A stretch of DNA of 59,946 bases, taken from the NCBI GenBank assembly GCA_021786265.1, contig JAJYNP010000320.1, positions 1 to 59,946 of the forward strand, in the 5' to 3' direction. Numbering within the stretch: the stretch's first letter is position 1; every line of letters starts with the position of its first letter. Source of the stretch: Chloroflexota bacterium. GTDB taxonomy: Bacteria; Chloroflexota; Limnocylindria; Limnocylindrales; CSP1-4. The position numbers were made by a program, and so were the translations under genes. Positions 15,757-24,525 of this stretch are shown in pieces. A model generated the notes under the pieces. The model was not told where the DNA came from. It made no database searches and was given only the letters and a program-made list of their open reading frames with translations.

Positions 15757-16944
15757 ATGAGCACCTACCGATACGGAATCCTGGGGGCCGGGCGACAGGG
15801 GACCGCCGCGGCCTACGACCTCGTCGTCCGCGGCGAGGCGGCCTCGGTGACGCTTGCCGACATCGACGAGACAGCCGCTCGACGCGCGGCCGAGCGCGTG
15901 AACCGGCTGACCGGCCAGGACCGGGCCACCGGCGTGCGGCTCGACGTCACCGACCGCGACGCCCTGGTCGCGTTCCTGCGGCCCCTCGATGCCTTCATCG
16001 CGGCCGTCTCGTACAAGCTGAACCTCCGGATCGCCGAGGCCGCGCTCGAGGCCGGCACGAGCATGTGCGACCTGGGCGGCCACACCGCCACGGCGCTCGC
16101 CCAGATCGGGCTCGCGGACCGCGCGAAGCAGCGCGGCATCGCGATCGTGCCCGACTGCGGCGAGGCGCCCGGACTCGCGAACAACCTGATGGCCTACGCG
16201 ACCACCCTGCTCGACGAGACCGACGACCTGCTGCTCCTCGACGGTGGCCTGCCCTATCGGCCCGAGCCGCCCTGGGACTACCGCGTGACGTTCGCGATGG
16301 ACGGCCTCACCAACGAGTACGCCGGTGGGGCCGACTGGGTTCGCGACGGGAAGATCGTGCACGTCGACACGTTCGATCCGGCCGAGTATGAGCTGGTCGA
16401 CCTGGGCGATCCGGTGGGAGAGCTCGAGGCCTTCTCGGCCGGCGGCGGCTCCACCGTGCCGTGGACGCTGGGTCGCACGGTGCCGTCGATCCGCAACAAG
16501 GTGCTGCGGTATCCCGGGCACGTCGCGCAGTTCCAGGCGTTCCAGGACGCCGGGTTCTTCTCGGAGGCGCCGATCGAGGTCGACGGGGTGCCGGTGATCC
16601 CGCGGCACGTCTTCCACGCCCTGATCGAACCCCAGATCCGCGCGCCCGAGGGCTTCGAGGACATCGTGATCGCGCACGTGATCGCCACGGGCCGCAGGGG
16701 AGGGAAGCCGGCCCGCGCCATCGTGGACCTGCGCGCGGTCCGCGACGACGCGCTGGGCCTCACGGGGATGGAGCGCACGACCGGCTGGCACGCGGCCATC
16801 ATGTGTCACCTGATCGCCTCTGGCGCCATCCCGCCGGGGGCCTTCCCGGTGGAGGAGGCCGTGGCCCCCGCCGCGATGGTCGCCGCGCTCCGCGAGCGCG
16901 GCCTGCCGGTGACGGAGTCGATCGACGCGGCAGGCGAGGACTGA
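15757..16944 (+). CDS. Saccharopine dehydrogenase-like NAD(P)-dependent oxidoreductase
   Basis: 395 residues. The Rossmann motif GILGAGRQGTAAAYDL is at the very N-terminus, followed by VTLADID (acidic end of strand 2) and a catalytic-domain region with CDLGGHT, VPDCGEAPGLANNL and a C-terminal domain containing ERTTGWHAAIMCHLI. This layout matches the LYS9-like saccharopine dehydrogenase family found in many bacteria and archaea. In most of these organisms the true substrate is not known, so lysine metabolism is possible but not shown. It stands alone between a divergent antiporter gene and a convergent membrane-protein gene. Confidence 0.85.
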   Translation: MSTYRYGILGAGRQGTAAAYDLVVRGEAASVTLADIDETAARRAAERVNRLTGQDRATGVRLDVTDRDALVAFLRPLDAFIAAVSYKLNLRIAEAALEAGTSMCDLGGHTATALAQIGLADRAKQRGIAIVPDCGEAPGLANNLMAYATTLLDETDDLLLLDGGLPYRPEPPWDYRVTFAMDGLTNEYAGGADWVRDGKIVHVDTFDPAEYELVDLGDPVGELEAFSAGGGSTVPWTLGRTVPSIRNKVLRYPGHVAQFQAFQDAGFFSEAPIEVDGVPVIPRHVFHALIEPQIRAPEGFEDIVIAHVIATGRRGGKPARAIVDLRAVRDDALGLTGMERTTGWHAAIMCHLIASGAIPPGAFPVEEAVAPAAMVAALRERGLPVTESIDAAGED

Positions 16945-16952
16945 TCCGGATC

Positions 16953-16966
16953 GGCCGTCGACGGCC
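16953..16966. terminator. Short GC palindrome between convergent genes
   Basis: A perfect 14-bp palindrome, GGCCGTCGACGGCC, sits in the 50-bp gap between two converging genes. It may act as a weak bidirectional terminator. Confidence 0.3.
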
Positions 16967-16994
16967 AGCCCGGCGGTCCCCGGGATCCGCCCGG

Positions 16995-17420
16995 CTACTG
17001 CAGGATCAGCGGGATGGCGACGCCGTAACCCACGCCCCACACCAGGTTGAGCGCCACGCACTCCGGTACGCCGGTGAGCCGCCGTCGTGGCCGCACCACC
17101 GCGGCGGCCACGCTGAGCACGGCACTGCCGCCCAGCCCGATGGCGACGAACACCTGCAGGCTCCGGTCCGGCCACAGCCCGTCCACCCAGAGGTAGGCCG
17201 TGGCCGCCAGCGCGCCCACCGCGACGGCTGCCCCCGCCCAGCGCCACGCGGCCCGCACGGCACGCGCGTCCCCGAGGTCCGCGCCGTTGCCGGGCATGGT
17301 CGGGTGGCCGGACGTGGCGCCATCGCCGAGCGTATCCGGGCGGTAGTAGGCAAGCAGGCTCGACACGAGCGCGACGGCGAGCACGATCGATGCCGTCGCG
17401 ACGATGTTCTCGAACAGCAT
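16995..17420 (-). CDS. Small membrane protein of unknown function
   Basis: 141 residues from the ATG at 17420, which has GGGAGG 6 nt upstream; codons before it are not used. Four hydrophobic segments can be seen: IVATASIVLAVALVSSLLAYY, WAGAAVAVGALAATAYLWV, LQVFVAIGLGGSAVLSVAAAVV and CVALNLVWGVGYGVAIPLIL. A hydrophilic loop of about 25 residues separates the first two. I do not recognise the family. It is divergent from thymidine kinase and convergent with the dehydrogenase gene. Confidence 0.7.
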   Translation of the reverse strand: MLFENIVATASIVLAVALVSSLLAYYRPDTLGDGATSGHPTMPGNGADLGDARAVRAAWRWAGAAVAVGALAATAYLWVDGLWPDRSLQVFVAIGLGGSAVLSVAAAVVRPRRRLTGVPECVALNLVWGVGYGVAIPLILQ

Positions 17421-17459
17421 GGCTGCCTCCCGCCCGTGGGCTCGGCCGGTGACGGAGCG

Positions 17460-17465
17460 ACGATA
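17460..17465 (-). promoter_or_regulatory. Putative -10 of the small membrane protein gene
   Basis: TATCGT on the minus strand would give a leader of about 33 nt that includes the GGGAGG site. Confidence 0.3.
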
Positions 17466-17655
17466 CGGGCCACCCCGGACGGCTGCATCGGCCATCCGGC
17501 CCGTCGGGCGCGTCTCGGAGCAGCGGCGTGCTCGCTCGAGCTGGAGCCGCCGGAGAATGTCGAGCCGCACGAATAGCGCGGGCGGCCGGCGTGGGCAACG
17601 CCGCCGAGCCGCCCGGGGAGCGCCGCCGGGCGCGCGTCGGACCCGTCGCAGGCGC

Positions 17656-17661
17656 TACGAT
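17656..17661 (+). promoter_or_regulatory. Putative -10 of tdk
   Basis: TACGAT, giving a predicted leader of about 10 nt that just includes the GGAGG ribosome site of the GTG at 17678. Confidence 0.35.
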
Positions 17662-17677
17662 TGCCCTCGGAGGCCTC

Positions 17678-18286
17678 GTGTTCTATCGCTCGGATCCCTG
17701 GTTGCACGTCATTGCCGGCTGCATGTCGTCGGGCAAGACCGACGAGCTGCTGCGGCTGCTCCGCCGTGCGGAGATCGCGCGCCGGCGTGTCCTGCTCGTG
17801 CGCCCCGACATCGACGTCCGCACCCCGCCCGAGTTCGCCGAGAGCCGGAGCCACGCGCGGTTCCCGTCGACGCTGGTCCCCCGTACCGAGCCGGGCCTGA
17901 TCCTTGCCCTGGCGCGCGAGCGGGACGCGGACCTGGTGGGGATCGAGGAGGCGGAGTTCTTCGAGCCGGCCATCGTGGACGTGGTGCAGACGCTCCGGAC
18001 GACGGGCCGGCACGTGATCGCGACCGGCCTCAACCTGGACTTCGCCGGCCGGCCCTTCAACTCGATGCCGGAGCTGCTTGCGCTCGCCGACGAGGTCACG
18101 ACGCTGACCGCGATCTGCGTGGTCTGCGGCGACACGGCGACCCGGACCCAGCGACTGGTCAACGGGCAACCGGCGGCAGTCGACGACCCGCTGATCGTGG
18201 TCGGCGGGTTCGAACGGGCGGCGGTCGAGACCTACGAGGCGCGCTGCATCCGGCACCACGAGATCGGGGCACCCCGCAACCCGTGA
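17678..18286 (+). CDS. tdk: Thymidine kinase (class II)
   Basis: 202 residues from a GTG at 17678 with GGAGG 5 nt upstream; the open frame continues further but the family begins here (VFYRSDPWLHVIAGCM). The P-loop is GCMSSGKTDEL (Lys20). A Walker-B-like GIEEAEFFEPA holds the catalytic acidic residue, where many members have DEAQFF. The nucleoside lasso is near TGLNLDFAGRPF. A zinc site is formed by CVVCGD and a later C-x2-H in ARCIRHHE. The enzyme phosphorylates thymidine in salvage. It is the first gene of a short run followed 97 bp later by an LLM oxidoreductase with its own ribosome site. Confidence 0.93.
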   Translation: MFYRSDPWLHVIAGCMSSGKTDELLRLLRRAEIARRRVLLVRPDIDVRTPPEFAESRSHARFPSTLVPRTEPGLILALARERDADLVGIEEAEFFEPAIVDVVQTLRTTGRHVIATGLNLDFAGRPFNSMPELLALADEVTTLTAICVVCGDTATRTQRLVNGQPAAVDDPLIVVGGFERAAVETYEARCIRHHEIGAPRNP

Positions 18287-18383
18287 GTCCCGGCGCTTGC
18301 CCGGCGCGTTGCCGACGGGTGTCGACGGGTGGCGCGTCGCGGCCTGCGGCGGGCCGCTGCAGTTGATCCTCGGGAGGTGGCAG

Positions 18384-19277
18384 ATGAAGGTCGGACTCCT
18401 GGTGCCCCAGGGCTGGAAGCACGAGTACGACGGCTGGGATGCCGCCTTGGCCTGGACTCGGACGGTCCAGCTCGCCCGCCACGCCGAGTCGCTGGGGTTC
18501 GAGTCGGAATGGGTGTTCGATCATTTCCACACCACCCCGGACACGACCGACGAGATCACCTTCGAGTCGTTCACCACCCTGGCCGCCGTCGCCGGCGTGA
18601 CTTCGCGCGTCCGGCTCGGGCACATGGTGATCTGCGCCGGGTACCGCAACCCGGCACTCGTCGCCAAGCTCACGTCGACGCTCGACATCGTCAGCGGCGG
18701 TCGCTTCGAGCTGGGGATCGGGGGCGGCTGGAAGGAAGACGAGTGGCTCGCGTACGGGTACGGTTTCCCGTCGACGAAGGACAGGCTGGCCGGACTCGGC
18801 GATGCGCTGGAGGTCATCACCCGGATGCTGGCGCCCGGCCGCGCCACCTACGAGGGCAGGTATGCGCACGTCCAGGGTGCGGTGAACGTGCCCAAGGGCA
18901 TCCAGCAGCCGCGTCCCCCCATCATCGTCGGCGGCAACGGCCGCGAGGTCACGTGGCGGCTGGCAGCCCGGTTCGCCGACGAGCTCAACGTGGTGTTCCT
19001 CTCGCCGGAGCAGATCGCCGACGCGCTTCCCGTCATCCGGGCGCGATGCGAGGAGATCGGCCGTGATCCCGCCACGCTCCGCCTGTCCGTCTATTGCCGG
19101 GACGAGGACGTCCGCGAGCCCGGCGGGGCCCGGGTGGATCTGATCGGCCGGTACGCGGAGGTGGGACTCGCCCGGCTGGTCGCCTTCCCCACCCGATGGT
19201 CGCCGACCGAGGAGGCGCAGGCTGGTCTCGCCGAGGACTGTCGCGCAGCCGGCGTGGAGCTCGCGGCGGCCGGGTAG
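18384..19277 (+). CDS. LLM-class (luciferase-like, F420-type) oxidoreductase
   Basis: 297 residues; ATG at 18384 with GGGAGG 6 nt upstream. Typical luciferase-like barrel features are seen: MKVGLLVPQG first strand, AESLGFESEWVFDHF, LGHMVICAGYRNPALVAKL, SGGRFELGIGGGWKEDEW, and PRPPIIVGGNGREV. These are the marks of the subgroup annotated as F420-dependent 'TIGR03560-like' enzymes, which use reduced F420 or FMN. The substrate cannot be named. F420 use is inferred from the subgroup and would fit Chloroflexota or Actinobacteria. Confidence 0.87.
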   Translation: MKVGLLVPQGWKHEYDGWDAALAWTRTVQLARHAESLGFESEWVFDHFHTTPDTTDEITFESFTTLAAVAGVTSRVRLGHMVICAGYRNPALVAKLTSTLDIVSGGRFELGIGGGWKEDEWLAYGYGFPSTKDRLAGLGDALEVITRMLAPGRATYEGRYAHVQGAVNVPKGIQQPRPPIIVGGNGREVTWRLAARFADELNVVFLSPEQIADALPVIRARCEEIGRDPATLRLSVYCRDEDVREPGGARVDLIGRYAEVGLARLVAFPTRWSPTEEAQAGLAEDCRAAGVELAAAG

Positions 19278-19463
19278 CGGCCGAGCTCCGGCCCTGCGGA
19301 TCGTCACCACCGGCGGGACCGCGCCCCGGCGGGTGGGCGCGCGCCGCCGTCCGACCGGCGCAGGTGTCGGAGGAGCGGAAATGCGGCGCGTGCGCGGGCG
19401 TCCGGATGGCACTGTCCTCCATCGGGGCAGCACGCGGAGACTGCGGCAACGGAGGTGCGCCGT

Positions 19464-20072
19464 ATGCCGTCGGCCGGGCTGGTCGCCGCGTCATCGCTGG
19501 GCCTTGTAACCCTCGAGGAGTGCCTGAAGACCAGGCGCTCCCGTCGCGAGTTCTGCTGGGATCCGCTCTCCGAGGTTGAGCTGCTCCGCCTCTGCTGGGC
19601 GGGGCAGGGGATCACCGGTCCGGGTGGGCTCCGCACCGCGCCGTCGGCAGGGGGGATCCACCCGCTCGAGCTGTACGTCGTCACGCCCACCGGGGTCCTG
19701 CACTACGAGGCGGACGGGGACCGCCTGGCCCCCGTGCTGCGGGGCGACCATCGACCGGCGCTGTGCACCGCCGCCGAATCGCAGGACGTGGTCGGGCTGG
19801 CGGCCGCGACCATCGTCCTGGTCGCCGTCCAGGGGCGCATGGACCCGCGCTACGGCGCACGTGCCCGGCGCTACGAGCTGGTCGAGAGCGGGCATGTCGC
19901 GCAGAACATCCTGCTCGCGGCCACTGCCATGGGGATCTGTGCGACCCCCGTGGGGGCGCTGGACGACGGCGCCGTGCGCGACGTGCTCGACCTTCCGGCC
20001 AGCCACACGCCGGTGTACCTGGTGGCGCTCGGACACTCCTCCGACAGGAGGCGCGCGTCCGTTCCCGGTTGA
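19464..20072 (+). CDS. SagB/ThcOx-type nitroreductase-family protein
   Basis: 202 residues from the ATG at 19464 (GGAGG 8 nt upstream); a GTG at 19455 lies inside the ribosome site. The FMN-binding motif RRSRREFCWDPLSEVELLRL starts the domain, then RTAPSAGGIHPLELYVV (substrate loop of SagB-like enzymes), SGHVAQNILLAATAMG and PVYLVALGH near the end. The fold reduces or oxidises small molecules with FMN; SagB members oxidise azolines in peptide toxins, but no precursor peptide, YcaO or transporter of that kind lies next to it. A free-standing nitroreductase role is more likely. Confidence 0.85.
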   Translation: MPSAGLVAASSLGLVTLEECLKTRRSRREFCWDPLSEVELLRLCWAGQGITGPGGLRTAPSAGGIHPLELYVVTPTGVLHYEADGDRLAPVLRGDHRPALCTAAESQDVVGLAAATIVLVAVQGRMDPRYGARARRYELVESGHVAQNILLAATAMGICATPVGALDDGAVRDVLDLPASHTPVYLVALGHSSDRRRASVPG

Positions 20073-20137
20073 CCATCGCCGGCCGGGAGGTAGCCGCCGG
20101 TAGCGCCGCGGGCCCGGCGCGACGCCACCCGGACCGG

Positions 20138-20143
20138 TAGCAT
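20138..20143 (+). promoter_or_regulatory. Putative -10 of the MFS gene (near-leaderless)
   Basis: TAGCAT ends 8 nt before the ATG at 20152; no ribosome site is seen. Confidence 0.35.
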
Positions 20144-20151
20144 GACGGTTC

Positions 20152-21411
20152 ATGCCCCCGGAAAGCCCCGATCGCTCGTATCGCGCCCTGTTCCGCGTGC
20201 CATCCATGGCGCGGATCCTGGCCGGCATGCAGATCGCCCGGATCGGCCAGTCGATGGTGAGCGTCGCCATGGTCCTGTTCACGCTCACCACGTACCACTC
20301 GGCGGAGCTGGCCGGCGTCGTGACGTTCGTGGCGATCGTGCCGGGCATGCTGGTGAGCCCGATCGCGGGCGCCCTTCTCGACCGCCACGGACGATCCCGG
20401 CTGGTACTGGTCGATTACGTCGTCGCGAGCCTGTCGCTCGCACTCATCGGCGGTCTCGCGCTTGCGGGCGCGCTCCCCGTCTGGGTCCTGCTGCTGATCG
20501 CGGGCGTCTCCTCGCTCACGGCTCCGCTCAGCAGCACCGGGCTCCGCAGCCTCTTCCCGTTGCTCGTGCCGGTGCCGCTCTGGGAGCGCATCAACGCCGT
20601 CGACTCGATGGGCTACGTGGTCGCGACCATCGTCGGGCCGCCACTCGCCGGCGTGGTGGTCGGACTGTGGGGCGGCCCCGCCGCCCTGGTCGCGATCGCT
20701 CTCACGTACGCCGTTGCCGCGGTCGTGCTCATCGGGATCCCGGATCCCAGGACGGACGTGGCCTCCACGGGCCGCTTGCTGGTCGATGCGTGGCAGGGTC
20801 TGGTGTACACGTGGCGCAATCGCACCCTGCGCGCCCTCGGCTTCTCCATCTCGGCGATCAACCTGAGCGGGGGCGTGACGACCATCGTGATCCCGCTCAT
20901 CGTGCTGGACCGGCTGCACCAGGGGCCAGCGACCGTTGGCACGGTCTTCGCGGTGCTGGGGGTGGGCGGGGCGGTGGCCGCGCTCGTCTTCGGCCGGATG
21001 AACAGCGCGGGCCGAGAGCGCCGGATGCTGGTGCTGCCGATGTTCGCCAACGCCGCCGCCCTGCTGCTGCTCCTGCCGGCCCAGCTGGCGCCCATGGTGG
21101 CGTCCATGACGCTGGTGGGCCTCCTCAACGGGCCGATGGACATCGGGTTGTTCACGCTCCGGCAACGCCGGACGGACCCCGCCTGGATGGGCCGGGCCTT
21201 CGCCGTCTCGATGAACTTCAACTTCGCCGGATTCCCCATCGGATCCGCCATCGCGGGATGGCTCGCCGCCCGGTCGATCGAGGGAGCCGTCGCGTTCGGT
21301 GTGGCTGCCTGCCTCCTCGCGGGCGTGATCGCGGCTCGGGGCATCCCCGACGCCGGGGGGCGGGACACGCCGGGACGGGCCGGCAAGGCGAGCCCCGCGA
21401 CCGGGGGGTGA
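20152..21411 (+). CDS. MFS transporter
   Basis: 419 residues with about 12 hydrophobic helices. The N-terminus (YRALFRVPSMARILAGMQIARIGQSMV) and the loop-2/3 motif GALLDRHGRSRLVLVDYVVA are typical of MFS-3/enterobactin-exporter-like drug exporters. A second-half LVFGRMNSAGRERRMLVLPMF repeats the loop motif. It probably exports a small molecule; the substrate is unknown. It follows the SagB-like gene on the same strand by 79 bp but appears to have its own promoter. Confidence 0.85.
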   Translation: MPPESPDRSYRALFRVPSMARILAGMQIARIGQSMVSVAMVLFTLTTYHSAELAGVVTFVAIVPGMLVSPIAGALLDRHGRSRLVLVDYVVASLSLALIGGLALAGALPVWVLLLIAGVSSLTAPLSSTGLRSLFPLLVPVPLWERINAVDSMGYVVATIVGPPLAGVVVGLWGGPAALVAIALTYAVAAVVLIGIPDPRTDVASTGRLLVDAWQGLVYTWRNRTLRALGFSISAINLSGGVTTIVIPLIVLDRLHQGPATVGTVFAVLGVGGAVAALVFGRMNSAGRERRMLVLPMFANAAALLLLLPAQLAPMVASMTLVGLLNGPMDIGLFTLRQRRTDPAWMGRAFAVSMNFNFAGFPIGSAIAGWLAARSIEGAVAFGVAACLLAGVIAARGIPDAGGRDTPGRAGKASPATGG

Positions 21412-21527
21412 GCCTGACAGTCCGAGTCCGCCCGGCAACTCCGGAGGCCGCCCGGCGATCCAGGAACGACCGCGGGCTTCCACCGCGCGCCAGGTCGGCA
21501 GCTTCACGCAGGTTCAGTGAGATTTGC

Positions 21528-21533
21528 TAAGGT
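21528..21533 (+). promoter_or_regulatory. Putative promoter of the heme operon (leaderless)
   Basis: TAAGGT ends 6 nt before the ATG at 21540. A possible -35, TTCACG at 21503-21508, has a 19-nt spacer. The region is unusually AT-rich for this genome. Confidence 0.4.
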
Positions 21534-21539
21534 TCCGCC

Positions 21540-22277
21540 ATGCGGATCGCAGCATCCGGATCGGCGAGGAGCAGCGGCCACGTGCGCGCGAACGACTGGA
21601 TCGCGCTGGGTGACGCCAGCACGTTGCTCGGCGTCAGCGCAGCGACGCTCCGTCGCTGGTCGGACGATGGGCGCATCCCGGTCTTCACCACTCCCGGCGG
21701 CCACCGCCGCTATTCCCGGCGTGCGCTCGCCGCGCTGATCCCGTCTGCGCGCCGCGAGCGGCTCCCGCTGGCCCGGCTGGGGGCATCGGCGGACCGGATC
21801 GCGCGGGCGTACCGCGGCGCGTCCCGCGGATCCTCCCGGGCGCGAGGCCCGGTCGTGGCCGAGTGGCCGTGGATGGACCGCCTGTCGGAGCCCGAGAAGG
21901 CGGAGTTCCGGCTGCAGGGGCGCGTCCTCGTCGAGGCGCTGCTGCAGTACCTGGACCACGGCCCGGACGGTGACGACGACGATCTCGAGCGGGCCGCCGC
22001 GGCCGCTGCCGGCCACGGGCGACTCATGGCCAGGCTCGGGTGCTCGACAGTGGAGGCGGTCGAGACGTTCCTGTGGTTCCGGGCGCCGTTCCTGGACCAG
22101 CTGTCGCGGCTCGCGAGCCGGCGCGGCCTGGACGCCCGGGAGGCGACCGCGCTGCTGGCGGACGTCGAGCGGGCCCTGGACCGGCTGCTGATCGCGACGA
22201 TCGAGGGGCACGCTGGCGCGGGCACGGTGCCGGACGGATCGCGGGACGAGGGAGGGCGCGACCCCATGCGCCGATGA
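21540..22277 (+). CDS. MerR-type HTH protein, putative heme-operon regulator
   Basis: 245 residues. A MerR/excisionase-like DNA-binding domain covers about residues 20-65: LGDASTLLGVSAATLRRW, then the wing GRIPVFTTPGGHRRYSR. Residues about 110-225 form an all-helical domain (EKAEFRLQGRVLVEALLQYL, CSTVEAVETFLWFRAPFLDQL, a final long helix) of a type I do not recognise with certainty; it could be a ligand or protein-interaction domain. The TGA overlaps the ATG of hemA by 4 bp, so it is the first gene of the heme operon and may control it. Heme or a precursor as the signal is inference. Confidence 0.75.
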   Translation: MRIAASGSARSSGHVRANDWIALGDASTLLGVSAATLRRWSDDGRIPVFTTPGGHRRYSRRALAALIPSARRERLPLARLGASADRIARAYRGASRGSSRARGPVVAEWPWMDRLSEPEKAEFRLQGRVLVEALLQYLDHGPDGDDDDLERAAAAAAGHGRLMARLGCSTVEAVETFLWFRAPFLDQLSRLASRRGLDAREATALLADVERALDRLLIATIEGHAGAGTVPDGSRDEGGRDPMRR

Positions 22278-23494
22278 CGGCACACCCGCTCCCGCTCTGG
22301 GTGCTGGCGGCGCAGCCGGGCAGCCACGACGCGGAGGAGCGGTCCGCGTTCACCGGGATCGTGCGCGAGCAGATCGACGGCCGGGACGGGGCCGGCCTGC
22401 TCGTGACGTGCCACCGCGTGGAGCTCTACGGCGTGGGTGGCGAGGCCGTGGCGAGGGCCCTCGAGGCGGCGGCCGGTGCGCGTGGGCTCGCCCCGCTGCG
22501 GCGGTACCGCGGGCTGGACGCGGTCCGGCACCTCCTCCGCCTCGCGGCTGGGCTCGAGAGCGCGGTGACCGGAGAGGACGAGATCCTGCACCAGGTTCGC
22601 GGGCTGCTGGACGCGGTGCGCGAGAACGGCCACGCCGACCCCGCCATGGTGCGCGCCCTCGAGCTGGCCGCGGGCGTCGGCAGGCGGGCCAGGGCCGAGC
22701 GATCCCGTCCCCAGGAGCGCAGCCTGGCCGATCGGGCCCTCGACTGGGTCGCCACAAGGGGCGGTCAGATCCGCGGCGGATCGGTCATGGTGGCAGGCGC
22801 CGGGGTGATGGGCCGCGCGCTGGCCGCCGGCGCGGCGCGACGGGGCGCGGCCGTCACGGTGGCGAGCCGTGATCCGGCGCGCGCTCGCGCGCTCGCGCTC
22901 GCGATCGGTGGGTCGTGGGCGTCCCTGGAGGAAGCCGCGACGCGGGCCGTGGACGCCCGGGTACTGCTCATCGCGCTGGGGGGTCGATGGGACGCGTTCG
23001 CCGACCGATGGCGGCGGGCCGCTCCCGGATGGAGCGCCCCGGGCGGGCAGCACCCCGTCATGGTCGACCTGTCGTCGCCTCCCGCAGTGCCCGAGTCGGT
23101 CCGCGCGGCCCTCGGCGAGCAGTTCATCGATGTCGATCACCTGTTCGCGCGAGGGCCCTCGGCCGCAGCGGAGGCGGAGGAGGTCCGGCGCGCGTACGTG
23201 GAGCACGCGGAGCGGCTGGTGGAGGATGCCTGCGAGCAGTACGCGCGCTGGGTCGCGGCGCGTCCGTCGGTCGCCACGCTCCGCACCCTGCGGGCGTCCG
23301 CGGAGGCGCAGCGCTCGCGGGAGCTGGAGCGCCTGTTCCGGCGGCTCCCGGGGCTCGATCCGCGGGAGCGCGCGCTGGTCTCGGCCTTCTCGGAGCAGCT
23401 GGTGGCCAGGCTGCTGCACGGCCCCAGCGCCCGCCTCCACGATGACACCGACGGCACGGCAGCCGAGGCCGCCCGCATGCTGTTCGACCTGTGA
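22274..23494 (+). CDS. hemA: Glutamyl-tRNA reductase
   Basis: 406 residues; ATG at 22274 overlaps the previous stop (ATGA). The catalytic cysteine lies in LLVTCHRVELYG (Cys46), where the family usually has TCNRxE, so Asn is His here. Then come the conserved RHLLRLAAGLESAVTGEDEIL, a Rossmann motif VMVAGAGVMGRALA, and a C-terminal dimerisation helix (LRTLRASAEAQRSRELER). It reduces Glu-tRNA to glutamate-1-semialdehyde, the first step of the C5 route; HemL, the next enzyme, is encoded later in the same operon. The sequence is more divergent than the other hem genes here. Confidence 0.9.
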   Translation: MTAHPLPLWVLAAQPGSHDAEERSAFTGIVREQIDGRDGAGLLVTCHRVELYGVGGEAVARALEAAAGARGLAPLRRYRGLDAVRHLLRLAAGLESAVTGEDEILHQVRGLLDAVRENGHADPAMVRALELAAGVGRRARAERSRPQERSLADRALDWVATRGGQIRGGSVMVAGAGVMGRALAAGAARRGAAVTVASRDPARARALALAIGGSWASLEEAATRAVDARVLLIALGGRWDAFADRWRRAAPGWSAPGGQHPVMVDLSSPPAVPESVRAALGEQFIDVDHLFARGPSAAAEAEEVRRAYVEHAERLVEDACEQYARWVAARPSVATLRTLRASAEAQRSRELERLFRRLPGLDPRERALVSAFSEQLVARLLHGPSARLHDDTDGTAAEAARMLFDL

Positions 23495-24423
23495 TCACCG
23501 GCCGCCCCCTCCGGCTCGGCACGCGGGGCTCCACGCTCGCCCGCCGGCAGTCGGAGCTCGTGGCCGCCGCGCTCCGGGGAGCCGGGCACGCGGTGGAGCT
23601 GGTGACGATCGTGACCGAGGGCGATGTGCGGCCTCCGGACACCGCGTGGGGCGAGGGCGCGTTCGTCGGTGCGCTCGAGCGTGCGCTCAGGGACGGCGCT
23701 GTGGACCTGGCGGTCCACAGCGCCAAGGACGTGCCGATCGGCGATGGGCCTGCCGGGCCGGGCGACGTGCCCGACGCCGCACACCGGCTCGTGGTCGCGG
23801 CGTACACGGCCCGCGAGGACCCCCGCGATGCGCTGGTTACCCGGGACGGCGCCGGCCTGGAGGCGCTGCCGGCAGGAGCGACGGTCGGGACCGACAGCCC
23901 GCGCCGCGCCGCCTTCCTTGCCGCCACACGACCCGACCTGCGGATCGTGCCTCTGCACGGCAACGTCGACACCCGGCTCCGACGGCTGGATGGCGGCGAG
24001 GTGGACGCGCTGGTGCTGGCCGTCGCCGGGCTGGTCCGGCTCGGGCACGCAGACCGCGCGGGTAGCGCGCTGGATCCCTCCGTGCTGCCGCCGGCGCCCG
24101 CGCAGGGCGCGCTCGCCGTGCAGTGCCGGGCCGACGATGCCCGGCTGCGCGACACGCTCGCGGTGCTGGATCACGCGCCGACGAGGTGTTGCGTTGAGGC
24201 GGAGCGCGAGGTGCTGGAACGCACCGGCGGCGGCTGCCGGGCGCCGCTCGGGGCGCTGGGCACGGTTCTCGAGGGCCGCATCGAGCTGCTCGCAGGCGCC
24301 GTCGTCCGCGCCGCGCGCCCGGTCGTGATCCGGCGATCGGACGATGCCGGGCGCTCGATGGCGCTGGCACGTTCCGTGGCACGGGACCTCCTCGAGGCGG
24401 GGTTCCACGGCGATGCCGCGTGA
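23491..24423 (+). CDS. hemC: Hydroxymethylbilane synthase (porphobilinogen deaminase)
   Basis: 310 residues from a GTG that overlaps the hemA stop by 4 bp. The family start LRLGTRGSTLARRQSELVA, the catalytic Asp80 in VHSAKDVP, the SPRRAAFL and HGNVDTRLRRLD cofactor-binding segments and Cys249 in TGGGCRAPLGAL, which holds the dipyrromethane cofactor, are all present. It joins four porphobilinogens into hydroxymethylbilane in the cytoplasm. Confidence 0.96.
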   Translation: MITGRPLRLGTRGSTLARRQSELVAAALRGAGHAVELVTIVTEGDVRPPDTAWGEGAFVGALERALRDGAVDLAVHSAKDVPIGDGPAGPGDVPDAAHRLVVAAYTAREDPRDALVTRDGAGLEALPAGATVGTDSPRRAAFLAATRPDLRIVPLHGNVDTRLRRLDGGEVDALVLAVAGLVRLGHADRAGSALDPSVLPPAPAQGALAVQCRADDARLRDTLAVLDHAPTRCCVEAEREVLERTGGGCRAPLGALGTVLEGRIELLAGAVVRAARPVVIRRSDDAGRSMALARSVARDLLEAGFHGDAA

Positions 24424-24525
24424 CCGCGGCGGGACGGGCGGCGGTCACGCGGCGCCTGCCGTTCGGAGCGTCTGGGACGGTGCCGTGGAGTGCGCGCCGG
24501 GGCGCTGGCACGTGAGTCCGGCCCG

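Noticed and set aside
15640..17598. Upstream extension (over 600 codons) of the antiporter frame
   Set aside because: It runs antisense through the saccharopine-dehydrogenase-like gene and beyond; only the part below 15639 has antiporter sequence.
19464..21411. RiPP (azoline peptide) cluster around the SagB-like gene and the MFS exporter
   Set aside because: No YcaO, no precursor peptide and no peptidase or ABC exporter nearby; a lone SagB-like nitroreductase is not enough.
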